Assembly (NCBI GenBank): GCA_910587295.1
Contig: CAJULP010000094.1
Coordinates: forward strand, 29,015 to 93,014
Direction: 5' to 3'
DNA length: 64,000 nt
Source: an uncultured Lachnospiraceae bacterium
GTDB lineage: Bacteria; Bacillota; Clostridia; Lachnospirales; Lachnospiraceae
Shown: piece by piece, positions 8,830 to 18,250 of the stretch
Position numbering within the stretch: position 1 is the stretch's first letter
How the letters are laid out: each line of letters starts with the position of its first letter
Translations under genes and position numbers: made by a program
The notes under the pieces: model-generated
The model's database searches: none
What the model was told of the DNA's origin: nothing
What the model saw: the letters and a program-made list of their open reading frames with translations, nothing else

Positions 8830-10146
8830 CTATAACACACCATCCAGCACAATGGCAAGAATATGTGCAAGAGGATCGCAGGCGTTCATGATCTCTTCCA
8901 CCGTGTTATTCTGGGCGCCAAGTTCGATCAGCATACTCTTTGGCTTTAGGTGGAGGTTATACCGGTACGCCTTTAAATATACCTTCCGCGCCAGCCCGGG
9001 GTAATATTCGTTTGCGGCCACCTGGGCCTGAAAAGAAAAAGCCAGATTGTCCTGAATGTGGGGGTTTTCCAGATACTCAATCTCCCCGCTTTTACGGATA
9101 TAGCTTAACCCGTTAAAAAACATGAACCTTGCGGTGGGCCTTCCCTGCAGATCCATCACCAGCTTCCGATCCCCGGATACCGCATCCCTGTGCAGGTCGA
9201 TGACAACCTCAATGGTAGGATTTTCCTGCAGGATCTGTTCCAGCTCCGGAAGGGAATTGGCATAAGCATCCTCCCGCACCGTATCATAGACCCCTGCATG
9301 GTGCATTACCTGAAACCCGTATTTATCCTCCAAAAGTGCGGCAAGCTTATCCCCCGCGCCTACAATTGTCGTGGACGGGTCCCCTGCCACGGAATCTATG
9401 AAACTTTCACTTGCATGGGTATGGTAGATCAAAATCTGGGGTCCTTCTACTGTTTTATCCACAGTAAGATCCTTATCAAGAAGCTTTCCCAAATCCGCAT
9501 ATTCTTCTACAAGCAAAGTGGAACTGTCCACCGCATAAAAGTTGGAGATAAGCGCTTCATAATCCCAGTTCTCCGACCAGTCATAGGTATACGCCGGATA
9601 AGAAGCCTCCTGAAAAACACCTTCCACGTTCTCTGCCTGCTCAACTGGCGGTTCGGGCGATTCTTCTTCCTCTATGTTATGTAAACTATTTTCCCGCTCC
9701 ATCTCTTCTAACACACTGTTTTCTATATGAAGCGCATCCTTCCCGTAGTCCAGATTCTCTTCTTCTATATTCTTGTAATCTTCATCGATTCCTTCCTTTT
9801 GCACGATCAGTTCCGCCGTCAGTGAATCTTCCGATTCAAGTTCCACATCTGCCTGTGTCTGCGCATAATAAAAAAAGGGCAGGGCCTTTAACATGCAGGA
9901 AGCCATTTTTTCTTCCGCCGTATGCTCCGTTTCCCCTTCCTCCAAAAAAGCGGGAATCTGAAAATAAGCATTTTCCATCTGCCTGCAAAAGAAACCGCCG
10001 ATCATATTTTGTTGTTCTTTCTTTTCTATGCCCATTTTACTTTTCGGGAGATTTAGCACAAAACCGCCCACACACATTACAAGAAGCAGCAAAATCACCC
10101 ATTTTCTGACTTTTTGTTTCCATCCTGTCCTCTTCACCGCATGCAC
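8830..10146 (-). CDS. spoIIP: Stage II sporulation protein P (cell wall hydrolase)
   Basis: 438 aa. One N-terminal membrane segment (about residues 15-32), a Glu-rich low-complexity linker (roughly 60-190), and the SpoIIP amidase/endopeptidase domain with ILIYHTHASESF, VIDLHRDAVSGDR and the C-terminal IELGAQNNTVEEI. SpoIIP degrades septal peptidoglycan during engulfment together with SpoIID and SpoIIM. The first in-frame codon is a GTG at 10146; a GTG at 10137 has better spacing from GGGG, so the start is uncertain by three codons. It follows gpr as in most spore-formers. Confidence 0.95.
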   Translation of the reverse strand: MHAVKRTGWKQKVRKWVILLLLVMCVGGFVLNLPKSKMGIEKKEQQNMIGGFFCRQMENAYFQIPAFLEEGETEHTAEEKMASCMLKALPFFYYAQTQADVELESEDSLTAELIVQKEGIDEDYKNIEEENLDYGKDALHIENSVLEEMERENSLHNIEEEESPEPPVEQAENVEGVFQEASYPAYTYDWSENWDYEALISNFYAVDSSTLLVEEYADLGKLLDKDLTVDKTVEGPQILIYHTHASESFIDSVAGDPSTTIVGAGDKLAALLEDKYGFQVMHHAGVYDTVREDAYANSLPELEQILQENPTIEVVIDLHRDAVSGDRKLVMDLQGRPTARFMFFNGLSYIRKSGEIEYLENPHIQDNLAFSFQAQVAANEYYPGLARKVYLKAYRYNLHLKPKSMLIELGAQNNTVEEIMNACDPLAHILAIVLDGVL

Positions 10147-10211
10147 CCCACTAGGGAAATATATGCTTTTTTGAGGACATTCATTCCCCTGCGGCGTGAA
10201 ACATCGGTTAC

Positions 10212-11120
10212 TTATGTTTCCAACGCATCATTCAGCGCATTACAAATAATGTGGCTGATCTGCTTGATCTCATAATCCACATCTTTTCCCGTTACATACA
10301 TATTATACAGTTCATCCAGCCCCGTAAACAAGTCATCCTGGATCTCCAAAGGCTCTTCTCCCGCCAGGCGCATCATCTTTTCAAAGGCATCGCTTACAAT
10401 GGTTGCCGCATCCACCACCGTGGGAACGCCGATGGCAATGACGGGAACCCCCAGCGTTTCCTCCGTCAGGGCATTCCGGTGATTTCCCACTCCGGAACCG
10501 GGATGGATCCCTGCATTACTGATCTGTATGGTCCGGTTAAGCCGCCTTGTGGAGCGGGCCGCAAGCGCATCGATCACCATCACCACGTCCGGCTTTGTCA
10601 TTTCCACCACCCCCTTAATGATCTCCTGAGTTTCCATACCGGTTTTCGCCATAACGCCAGGCACAAGCGCACTGATCATATGGACTTTCTTCTGATTATA
10701 AGCCGCCCTGCCGTACTCCTTTACCATATGCCTTGTAATGGTCAGGTTATCCACCACATTAGGGCCCAGCGCATCCGCAGTCACATCCCTGTTTCCAAGG
10801 CCCACCACGATCACTGACAGTTCCTGGTCAATTCCGGGAATGATCTGCCTAAGCTGCTTAGCAAGTTCGTCGGAAATCTCCCTGTGATAATTTTCATCCG
10901 GCAAAGCCATGGCCGGGGCTTCCAGTGTTACATAAATTCCAATAGGCTTCCCCATCGCTTTTGATCCGTTTTTTGTCTCGATCACAACCCTGGTGACCCT
11001 GATCTCACTTTCCTCATGATATTCCTCTTCCACATAGACACCTCTTAACGCTTCCGCATTTTCCTCCATGTTTTCCCTTGCTTCCAGCGCCAGATCTGTC
11101 CTGACCCTTATACTGCTCAT
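10212..11120 (-). CDS. gpr: Germination protease GPR (spore endopeptidase)
   Basis: 302 aa from the ATG at 11120, chosen because GGAGG lies just before it; a TTG at 11138 is open but unlikely. The start MSSIRVRTDLALEARE matches the family's pro-peptide, with VVGLGNRDVTADALGP, ALVPGVMAKTGMET and GVGNHRNAL as signature blocks. GPR is an unusual aspartate-type protease that cleaves small acid-soluble spore proteins at germination; it is made as a zymogen under sigma-G. It diverges from rpsT and leads the gpr-spoIIP-lepA-hemW run. Confidence 0.97.
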   Translation of the reverse strand: MSSIRVRTDLALEARENMEENAEALRGVYVEEEYHEESEIRVTRVVIETKNGSKAMGKPIGIYVTLEAPAMALPDENYHREISDELAKQLRQIIPGIDQELSVIVVGLGNRDVTADALGPNVVDNLTITRHMVKEYGRAAYNQKKVHMISALVPGVMAKTGMETQEIIKGVVEMTKPDVVMVIDALAARSTRRLNRTIQISNAGIHPGSGVGNHRNALTEETLGVPVIAIGVPTVVDAATIVSDAFEKMMRLAGEEPLEIQDDLFTGLDELYNMYVTGKDVDYEIKQISHIICNALNDALET

Positions 11121-11193
11121 CCCGCCTCCATGCTCCAATCATTATTTTCGACATTCACACTTACATTTTTTCCAAATATTCATGATTTATGTA

Positions 11194-11222
11194 TTGACAA
11201 AAGCTATTTTCCACTCTACAAT
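11194..11222 (+). promoter_or_regulatory. Vegetative promoter of rpsT
   Basis: TTGACA at 11194-11199, 17-bp spacer, TACAAT at 11217-11222: a near-consensus sigma-A promoter. It leaves a leader of about 85 nt before the rpsT start, which could hold autoregulatory structure as for S20 in other bacteria. Confidence 0.9.
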
Positions 11223-11313
11223 AATAGTCGTATGTTTACATTAAAACGTCCGTGTCTCCGGCTTTAATGAAACATCTCAGTGAACCGATCATTTTATACA
11301 GGAGGTGTACATC

Positions 11314-11577
11314 GTGGCTAATATTAAATCTGCTAAGAAGAGAATTTTAGTAAACAGGACCAAGGCTGCAAGAAATAAATCAATTAAGTCCAGCGTTAAG
11401 ACAGCCTGCAAAAAGGTAACTGCTGCTGTTGAAGCAAACGATAAGGCTGCTGCAAATGCTGCTTTGATCGCTGCTACATCTACTATTGGTAAAGCCGCAT
11501 CAAAGGGCGTTTATCATAAGAATACTGCTTCAAGAAAAGTATCACGTTTAGCGCAAGCCGTAAACAAGATGGCTTAA
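11314..11577 (+). CDS. rpsT: 30S ribosomal protein S20
   Basis: 87 aa, MANIKSAKKRILVNRTKAARN, a small basic helical protein binding 16S rRNA. The start is GTG 11314, eight bases after AGGAGG (11300-11305); the GTG at 11305 overlaps that ribosome-binding site and is rejected. Monocistronic with its own promoter and terminator. Confidence 0.98.
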   Translation: MANIKSAKKRILVNRTKAARNKSIKSSVKTACKKVTAAVEANDKAAANAALIAATSTIGKAASKGVYHKNTASRKVSRLAQAVNKMA

Positions 11578-11617
11578 GTGGTCCTAATTTATTGACAATA
11601 TAACTATTGATACTGAC

Positions 11618-11654
11618 AAACCCGGTTCATCCCCTCTCTTGGACTGGGTTTTTT
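11618..11654 (+). terminator. Rho-independent terminator after rpsT
   Basis: Arms AAACCCGGTTC (11618-11628) and GGACTGGGTTT (11641-11651) followed by a T-run. It overlaps the last codons of the convergent protease gene. Confidence 0.8.
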
Positions 11655-12352
11655 ATTATATCTTCATATAAAGCTGCCACTACCCCGGCCGGAACTGCCG
11701 CAATCTCATTTTGGTCTGTACCGCCGGTAAGCATCCCCACATACTTTCCCTCTACGTCAAAGACCCCGCATCCGGACATCCCTTCCTTAAAAGCAGAATC
11801 CCCGTAGACCATCTCCATGCCAAACTCCTCCAGATATTTAGAGGGGTCTAATACCTGTCCTTTATAAAACACCGGATTCCAGATATCCGTGGCAAGATCC
11901 CCCATAAAAAACCAATCTCCCCGGCTAAGACCTGTATCCGGGATTTCAACGGCCCTGATTCCTTCCAATTCTCCCGGATCAACTTCCGCCGCGGAAATTT
12001 GAAGGAATCCCACATCCACATGGCTGGAAATCCCGGCCACCCTTCCTTCTCTTACCGCTCCATTAAAAAAAGTCACGTAACTGTCTTCATCCCAATATTG
12101 CAGTACGTGTCTGTTTGTAACAATCGTTATTTTATTTTCATCTATCGCTAATATGCTTCCGCTGCCGTAATGTCCCCTTGCCTGAATCCTGACACAGCTT
12201 CCAAGCACGTCTTCTTCCTGTACTTCTCTTTCCACGCAGACATCCTTCCCTGCCGTTACATGCTTTTTGTCCAAAGAATAAAATAACACCATACACATTC
12301 CCAAAGCAGGCAGAAAAGCACAAAGTATTTTCTTTTTCCAGTTATTGGCCAT
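11627..12352 (-). CDS. Membrane-anchored trypsin-like serine protease
   Basis: About 241 aa from the ATG at 12352 (MANNWKKK); an upstream start at 12388 would run into the RNase P RNA and is disfavoured. One N-terminal membrane segment (ILCAFLPALGMCMVLFYSL) anchors an extracytoplasmic trypsin fold. The triad is visible: His in TNRHVLQ (residue 82 of this start), Asp in HVDVGFLQ (113), Ser in GMSGCGVFD (193). No PDZ domain follows, so it is shorter than HtrA/DegP proteases. Function is likely envelope protein quality control or processing; the substrate is unknown. Confidence 0.85.
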   Translation of the reverse strand: MANNWKKKILCAFLPALGMCMVLFYSLDKKHVTAGKDVCVEREVQEEDVLGSCVRIQARGHYGSGSILAIDENKITIVTNRHVLQYWDEDSYVTFFNGAVREGRVAGISSHVDVGFLQISAAEVDPGELEGIRAVEIPDTGLSRGDWFFMGDLATDIWNPVFYKGQVLDPSKYLEEFGMEMVYGDSAFKEGMSGCGVFDVEGKYVGMLTGGTDQNEIAAVPAGVVAALYEDIIKNPVQERG

Positions 12353-12384
12353 TTTCCGTTTCTTAACCTTTTCATATGATAAAA

Positions 12385-12812
12385 GCAAGCAGAACGATAA
12401 GCCGGGTTATGTCGTGAATGATCATCTATCTAGGACTGCCGTCACCGGCAGCCTCAAGCGGCCCACCTGAAAGCTCGCCGGGCCGGCTTTATCGCTTTCT
12501 GTTTGGCCTTGCTTCGAATGGGGTTTACATGTGCCCTGCCCGTTACCGTGCAGGCGGTAGTCTCTTACACTGCCTTTCCACCCTTACCCAAGGCAATCAC
12601 GCTTTGCGTGATTGCCTTGAAGTCTGCAAAGCAAAGCCTTGCAAATTTCTAAGTTTTCCATGCCATGAAACATGGATACCCGGGCGGTATATTTCTGTTG
12701 CACTGTCCTTGGAGTCACCTCCACCGGATGTTATCCGGCATCCTGCCCTGTGAAGCCCGGACTTTCCTCACCCGGGGCATCTGCCCCGGCCGCGATCATT
12801 TATTCTACTTGC
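12385..12812 (-). ncRNA. rnpB: RNase P RNA (class A)
   Basis: The conserved 5' block GAGGAAAGTCCGGGCTTC, the universal GACAGTGCAACAGAAA, and the 3' core ATAACCCGGCTTATCG are present in order on the minus strand. The ends pair as helix P1 (CAAGTAGAA with TTCTGCTTG), which sets the boundaries. A perfect 13-bp hairpin at 12590-12618 forms an extended P12. A T-run follows the 3' end. This is the catalytic subunit of the tRNA 5'-maturation enzyme. Immediately downstream lies the protease gene. Confidence 0.96.
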
Positions 12813-12885
12813 TTTTATAACGTTTTCATCGGGAAGATATGTTTTACTTTCCACCCGTCATATATGATAAATCCTGATTTAACTA

Positions 12886-14541
12886 TTAAACATTAAAGTA
12901 ACTTCCGCCGATAAACTCCCTGCAAATAGAGTTAGACGGCACATTCTTGCTATCGATCCCCTGGAAATATTCCAGGAACTTGAGAAGCCTTTTCGCTTCG
13001 TAATACTCCGGTTCATCTTTCTTAATCCCAAACAAGAGGGGCTCGGCATACTGCTTTAATACCGCCAGCTCATAGATTAAAACAGAATTAAACATTTCAT
13101 CCGCGCTTTCCTGATAGGGGAAGATATACTGTTCTTCTCCCCGCCTTACCGAAGGCCACATCTCGATAGTCCTTCTTGCGCAGGTTCCCCGGGTCCTGGC
13201 ATCCCTGACCATACGCCTTAAAAGCCTTCCATCCGTTGTGGGGATCCTGTTATGTTCATCTATGTTGATGCTTGTCAGGGCACTGATGTAAATCTTGAAT
13301 TTATTTTCATCAGGCATAAATCTTGTAGCAGCCGGGTTCAGCCCATGGATTCCTTCAATAACAAGCACATCCTCAGGCCCTAATTTTTTGTAATTCCCGT
13401 GATATTCCCTTTTCCCTAGTTTAAAGTTAAACTGAGGAAGCTCTACCGTCTCCCCCTTTAACAGGAGGTTCATGTCCTCATTAAACTTCTTGATGTCGAT
13501 TGCCTCAAGACACTCGAAATTATAGTTCCCGTGTTCATCCCTGGGGGTGTCTTCCCGGTTCACAAAGTAATCGTCAAGAGCTATCGGATGCGGAATCAGC
13601 CCGTAGGTTCGAAGCTGTATGGAAAGACGGTGGGAAAAAGTCGTCTTTCCGGAAGAGGACGGTCCGGCGATCAGCACAAACTTTACATTCCCCTTATCCA
13701 CAATATCCTTGGCGATCTCCCCGATCCTTCTCTCCTGCAGCGCCTCCTGCACTAAGATCATGTCGTGGATCTGCCCCTCACAGATACTGTCATTTAAATC
13801 CCCTACCGAATCGATTCCCATCATTTCCCCCCAGTTTGCGGAGGTCATCAATGTATGGAAGAATTTTTCTTTCGGCTCAAAATAATCAATCTTATCCGGT
13901 GCCTGGGCACTCGGAATAAGAAGCAGCATCCCGCTTTCATAATGCATCACGTCAAAATACTTCAAGTATCCCGTACTGGGCAGCATATAGCCATAATAAT
14001 AATCATAATAACCATCTAGGCAATACACATTGACAAAAGAGCTTCTTCTGTACCGGAACAATTTTTCTTTGTCCGCCATATTATTGTTATGGAAGATCTC
14101 CATAGCATCATCAATGGGATAGGATTTCTTGGTAATCGGCAGATCCAGCTCTACCAGCTCGTTCATCCGCCTGCCAATCTGCTTGACATGCCGGTCGGTG
14201 AGCTTCTCGTCCATTTTGACCAGGCAGTAATACCCCTGCCCAATGGCAAATTCCACTTTGACCTTTTTGACCTTATCCCTGCCAAGCACATCATATACCG
14301 CTTTTACCATGGTCATGATGGCTGTTCTGACATAAGTCTTATGTCCAATATCATTTCGTATCGTTAAAAAAGATAATTCACAGTTCTTATTCGCCGGTTT
14401 GATCAGCTCCCTGATCTTACCGTTTTCAATAACAAGCGCTACCATATCCTTATATGAAGGCTGATACTCTTTGGCAATTTCCTCGTATCGTGTTCCCCTT
14501 GGATACTGCTTTCTTTCCCCATTAATTGTGATCGTAACCAT
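12886..14541 (-). CDS. TGS-domain / uridine kinase-like nucleoside kinase
   Basis: About 551 aa from ATG 14541 (a GTG two codons upstream is also open). The N-terminus (TITINGERKQYPRGTRYEEIA) is a TGS domain, followed by a region resembling the threonyl-tRNA synthetase editing-associated domain. The second half is a phosphoribulokinase/uridine kinase fold with the P-loop GPSSSGKTTFSHRL and later RMVRDARTRG. Such fusions are widespread in Clostridia and annotated as nucleoside kinase; the substrate is not proven. It sits between trmK and rnpB on the same strand, extending the macromolecular-synthesis cluster. Confidence 0.85.
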   Translation of the reverse strand: MVTITINGERKQYPRGTRYEEIAKEYQPSYKDMVALVIENGKIRELIKPANKNCELSFLTIRNDIGHKTYVRTAIMTMVKAVYDVLGRDKVKKVKVEFAIGQGYYCLVKMDEKLTDRHVKQIGRRMNELVELDLPITKKSYPIDDAMEIFHNNNMADKEKLFRYRRSSFVNVYCLDGYYDYYYGYMLPSTGYLKYFDVMHYESGMLLLIPSAQAPDKIDYFEPKEKFFHTLMTSANWGEMMGIDSVGDLNDSICEGQIHDMILVQEALQERRIGEIAKDIVDKGNVKFVLIAGPSSSGKTTFSHRLSIQLRTYGLIPHPIALDDYFVNREDTPRDEHGNYNFECLEAIDIKKFNEDMNLLLKGETVELPQFNFKLGKREYHGNYKKLGPEDVLVIEGIHGLNPAATRFMPDENKFKIYISALTSINIDEHNRIPTTDGRLLRRMVRDARTRGTCARRTIEMWPSVRRGEEQYIFPYQESADEMFNSVLIYELAVLKQYAEPLLFGIKKDEPEYYEAKRLLKFLEYFQGIDSKNVPSNSICREFIGGSYFNV

Positions 14542-14566
14542 ACCCACCCATACCTTTCCGCAGCAT

Positions 14567-15286
14567 CTACACTGGCATACCCATTTTTTCTGCCGCCATT
14601 TTTACATAATTTATTTCTCTTTGCAGTTCCATGCGCCTTTTTACAGCCCGCTCCCCCTCACCGGCCAAAGACAGTTCTTCCTGCAGCGTACACAGTTTGT
14701 TCCACTGATCCGCCAGATATTCTTTCAATATCGGATGTTTTTTTTGGAGCAGTACCGGGCCGAACCTCGCTTCCTCCTCAGAAAGCCGTTCTTTTCCATT
14801 TCCCTTTAACGCCTTGATCACCGGATAAAACTTCCCCTCTTCCCATATCATATTTTCCAAGGCGATGAAATATCCCGCATCCTCTATAAAAAAACGAAAC
14901 TCAGCGATCTCCGATTGGGGCTGCAGGATCAACTCCTGAAAGGATGCCGTTTTTTCCGGCTCCCTTGAAAGGATCCGCTGCATCAGCCTTCCCCCCATCC
15001 CCGCAAGGATCAATGTATCCGCCTCCCCGGCACAAAAATTCGTAAGCCCGTCAGAAAGCCGTAACGTTATGTAGGTCAAAAGCCCCGCTTCTTCCACATG
15101 CCTTCTGGCACGCTCAAGCGGACCGGCATTCACATCCATTGCGATCACATGCGCAGCCCTTCCCTGCTGTACCAGATAAATCGGCACATACCCGTGGTCA
15201 CAGCCTACATCCGCCACCCGGTTTCCGGATGTGGCCATATCCGCCACTGCCTGCATCCTTGCAGACAATGAAATCTTTCCCGCCAT
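14567..15286 (-). CDS. trmK: tRNA (adenine(22)-N1)-methyltransferase TrmK
   Basis: 239 aa. SAM-binding motif VADVGCDHGYVPIYLV near the N-terminus, TLILAGMGGRLM as the catalytic-core motif, then a helical C-terminal domain. It makes m1A22 in tRNA. The ATG shares one base with the rpoD stop codon (TAATG), so translation is coupled; rpoD-trmK adjacency is common in Firmicutes. Confidence 0.93.
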   Translation of the reverse strand: MAGKISLSARMQAVADMATSGNRVADVGCDHGYVPIYLVQQGRAAHVIAMDVNAGPLERARRHVEEAGLLTYITLRLSDGLTNFCAGEADTLILAGMGGRLMQRILSREPEKTASFQELILQPQSEIAEFRFFIEDAGYFIALENMIWEEGKFYPVIKALKGNGKERLSEEEARFGPVLLQKKHPILKEYLADQWNKLCTLQEELSLAGEGERAVKRRMELQREINYVKMAAEKMGMPV

Positions 15287-16398
15287 TAATCCAGATAATC
15301 CTTTAACTTTCTGCTCCTGCTTGGATGGCGGAGCTTTCTTAACGCCTTCGCTTCAATCTGTCTGATACGTTCCCTTGTAACGTTAAATTCCTTCCCCACC
15401 TCCTCAAGGGTCCTTGCCCTTCCGTCATCTAACCCGAAACGAAGGCGGAGTACCTTCTGTTCCCTGTCCGTCAGCGTGCCTAACACCTCCACAAGCTGTT
15501 CTTTTAACAGCGTGAATGCTGCCGCATCCGCCGGGATCGGCACATTATCATCCTGAATGAAATCCCCTAGGTGGGAATCCTCCTCCTCGCCGATAGGCGT
15601 CTCTAAGGACACCGGTTCCTGGGAAATCTTTAAAATCTCGCGCACACGCTCTACCGGAAGATTCATTTCCGCCGCAATTTCCTCCGGGGTAGGTTCACGG
15701 CCTAATTCCTGAAGGAGCTGCCTGCTGACGCGGATCAATTTATTGATCGTCTCCACCATATGGACCGGGATACGGATCGTCCTTGCCTGATCCGCAATTG
15801 CCCTGGTGATCGCCTGTCGGATCCACCATGTTGCATAGGTAGAAAACTTAAAACCCTTCCTGCAGTCGAATTTTTCCACAGCCTTAATAAGACCCAGGTT
15901 TCCTTCCTGAATCAGATCAAGGAAAAGCATCCCTCTGCCCACATACCGTTTGGCAATACTGACCACCAAACGCAAATTGGCTTCCGCCAAACGCTTCTTA
16001 GCGTCCTGGTCGCCATTTTCCATCCGCTGGGCCAGCTCGATCTCTTCCTCAGCCGTAAGAAGGGGTACTTTCCCGATCTCTTTTAAATACATCCTTACCG
16101 GATCCTCAATGCTGATGCCGTCCGGTATGGAAAGATCAAGGTTTTCCACATCTACCTCATCTTCCTCCGTAAGGATGATCTCTTCTTCGTCCACATCATC
16201 TTCCTCGGTAATGCGCAGAATATCCACGCTGTTTTGTTCCAGAGTCTCGATGATCTTATCAAATTGTTCCTCTCCTAATGCCATATCCGCAAAATAGTCG
16301 GTAATCTCCTGATATTCCAAGACATTTTTTTTCTTTTTGGCAATTGCAAGGAGCGCGGAAAGCTTCTCATCAAATTTTGCCTGTGTGTTTTCATCCAT
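15286..16398 (-). CDS. rpoD: Housekeeping RNA polymerase sigma factor (sigma-A/RpoD)
   Basis: 370 aa. Region 1.1 is acidic (EEDDVDEEEIILTEEDEVD), region 1.2 DPVRMYLKEIG, region 2 FSTYATWWIRQAITRAI, region 3 and region 4 with EVGKEFNVTRERIRQIEAKALRKLRHP. Directs transcription of vegetative genes; the TTGACA/TATAAT-type promoters seen in this window would be its targets. In the order dgt-dnaG-rpoD-trmK it forms the macromolecular-synthesis operon. Confidence 0.98.
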   Translation of the reverse strand: MDENTQAKFDEKLSALLAIAKKKKNVLEYQEITDYFADMALGEEQFDKIIETLEQNSVDILRITEEDDVDEEEIILTEEDEVDVENLDLSIPDGISIEDPVRMYLKEIGKVPLLTAEEEIELAQRMENGDQDAKKRLAEANLRLVVSIAKRYVGRGMLFLDLIQEGNLGLIKAVEKFDCRKGFKFSTYATWWIRQAITRAIADQARTIRIPVHMVETINKLIRVSRQLLQELGREPTPEEIAAEMNLPVERVREILKISQEPVSLETPIGEEEDSHLGDFIQDDNVPIPADAAAFTLLKEQLVEVLGTLTDREQKVLRLRFGLDDGRARTLEEVGKEFNVTRERIRQIEAKALRKLRHPSRSRKLKDYLD

Positions 16399-16452
16399 TC
16401 CAGATTTCCATCCTTCCTATTTTTAGTCATGTACGCATTACCATTATTAGCC

Positions 16453-18225
16453 TTAATCCAATGAAATATGCGTTTTGCTAAGTTCTTCCAGTGCTTTTTT
16501 CCCTTCAATCACCTTAGAGAGCGCCGAAACGTCCGAACCAAGCTGCCCGGAGAAGTAATCTAGGCTGTTGCGTTTCACCGCAAGAACAATATCATGAAAT
16601 GCCTTTTCCCTCTCCGCCCCGGTATTCAGTTCCATTATTTTCGTGTTAAATACACTGGCCGCCTCTCTTTGCTGTTCCTCATCGGTAAACAAACTGATGA
16701 TCGCAGCCGGATTGACCTTTCCTGCATCTAAGTCCTCCAACAGCTTTTCCGCTATTGTCTGATACAGTTCTCCTGTAAAATCTTTTGCAGAAATATATTT
16801 TTTTATCTTTGGCCAAAGCCCCGGTTCCTCCACCAGCCAGGTAAGGAGCAGCTTTTGGGGCTTTTGCTTATTTTCTTTTGGGTCATTTTTCTTTTGGATC
16901 CCTGATTTGGGCCTTACTGCCGGTGCGGCAAACCCTGTCTGGGCCGCATAATTATAAACCAGCCTGCGCAGATTGTCAAAACCAATGCGGTACTTGTCCG
17001 CCACGGCTTCTATATAATTTTCCCTTTCCACTTCCTCCGAAAAACCGCAGAGCTTTTTGGCAATCTCCCTGTAAAACCTGGTCTTCGCCTCCGGATCGTT
17101 TAAGTCATAATCCCTTTGCAGCATACGGAGCTCGAAGAAAAAGCTGTTTTCCGCCTTAGAAAGGCGCTCCAGGAAAGCTTCTTTTCCCAGATTTTTCATA
17201 AACTCATCCGGGTCCTTGTAAGGCTCCAGATTCAGCACTTTTCCGGATAATCCAACTTCTTTTAATATTCCGATGGCTCGTAAGGCCGCCGCTACCCCTG
17301 CCCCGTCGCTGTCGTAGGCAAGGATCACTTCCTTTGCGTAACGCCGTAGAAGGTTCGCCTGGCCCGGCGTAAAAGAAGTTCCAAGGGATGCTGCCGCCTG
17401 AGAAAAACCAGCCTGGTGCATGGCGATCACATCCATATATCCTTCGCATAAAATAATGTTATTGGTGTGGGCCGTACGGGCATAATTAAGCCCATACAAG
17501 TTCCGGCTCTTATCGAAAATAAGCGTTTCCGGAGAATTTAAGTATTTCGGCTTAGCATCCCCCATGACCCTTCCGCCGAAACCGACCACCCGGTGGTTGA
17601 TGTCCTGTATGGGGAACATCACCCTGTTCCAGAATTTATCATGCATCCCATGCTTTTCATCAAAACTCCCAAGGCCTGCCTCCGTGATCAAACGGTCGTC
17701 ATATCCTTTGTTTTTCAGGTACAAAACCAGATCATTGCTGGTCACATTGGCAAACCCCAAACCAAATTTCTTCACCGTTTCCTCGGAAAGCTGCCGTTTT
17801 TTCAAATACTGATACCCGGCTTGTCCGTTTTTTCCCCGGAGCTGATAATAAAAATATTTTGCCGCTTCCTTATTGACTTCAAGAAGCCTTGCCCTTTGGG
17901 ATTCCCTTTTTTTAACCTCTTCCGTATACTCCACTTCGGGAAGATCCACTCCTGCCCGCTGGGCGAGAAGCTTTACCGCCTCCTGAAACGAGTAGTTTTC
18001 ATATTGCATTACAAACGTGAATACATTCCCCCCTGCACCGCACCCGAAGCAGTAAAACATCTGCTTGGAGGGCGATACGGAAAAGGACGGCGATTTTTCA
18101 TTATGAAAAGGGCATAGCCCGAAATAATTGCTTCCTTTCTTCTGGATTTTCACATACCCGGAAATGACATCCACGATGTCACTGCGCATCCGTACTTCCT
18201 CTATCAATTCATCAGGATAATACAT
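16453..18225 (-). CDS. dnaG: DNA primase
   Basis: 590 aa from ATG 18225, five bases after GGAG; a longer start at 18303 would overlap the dgt gene and lacks support. N-terminal CHC2 zinc finger (GLCPFHNEKSPSF, then FYCFGCGAGG), Toprim domain with ILCEGYMDVIAM and ILAYDSDGAG, and a C-terminal helicase-binding domain. It makes RNA primers at the replication fork with DnaB. Confidence 0.97.
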   Translation of the reverse strand: MYYPDELIEEVRMRSDIVDVISGYVKIQKKGSNYFGLCPFHNEKSPSFSVSPSKQMFYCFGCGAGGNVFTFVMQYENYSFQEAVKLLAQRAGVDLPEVEYTEEVKKRESQRARLLEVNKEAAKYFYYQLRGKNGQAGYQYLKKRQLSEETVKKFGLGFANVTSNDLVLYLKNKGYDDRLITEAGLGSFDEKHGMHDKFWNRVMFPIQDINHRVVGFGGRVMGDAKPKYLNSPETLIFDKSRNLYGLNYARTAHTNNIILCEGYMDVIAMHQAGFSQAAASLGTSFTPGQANLLRRYAKEVILAYDSDGAGVAAALRAIGILKEVGLSGKVLNLEPYKDPDEFMKNLGKEAFLERLSKAENSFFFELRMLQRDYDLNDPEAKTRFYREIAKKLCGFSEEVERENYIEAVADKYRIGFDNLRRLVYNYAAQTGFAAPAVRPKSGIQKKNDPKENKQKPQKLLLTWLVEEPGLWPKIKKYISAKDFTGELYQTIAEKLLEDLDAGKVNPAAIISLFTDEEQQREAASVFNTKIMELNTGAEREKAFHDIVLAVKRNSLDYFSGQLGSDVSALSKVIEGKKALEELSKTHISLD

Positions 18226-18250
18226 TCTGTCTCCATTCCTTACCGCATCC

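Noticed and set aside
11305..11313. GTG 11305 as rpsT start
   Set aside because: It lies within the ribosome-binding site itself; S20 orthologues begin MANIKSAKKR, matching GTG 11314.
12418..12896. Plus-strand ORFs over RNase P RNA
   Set aside because: The region is the conserved minus-strand RNase P RNA; the frames are by-products.
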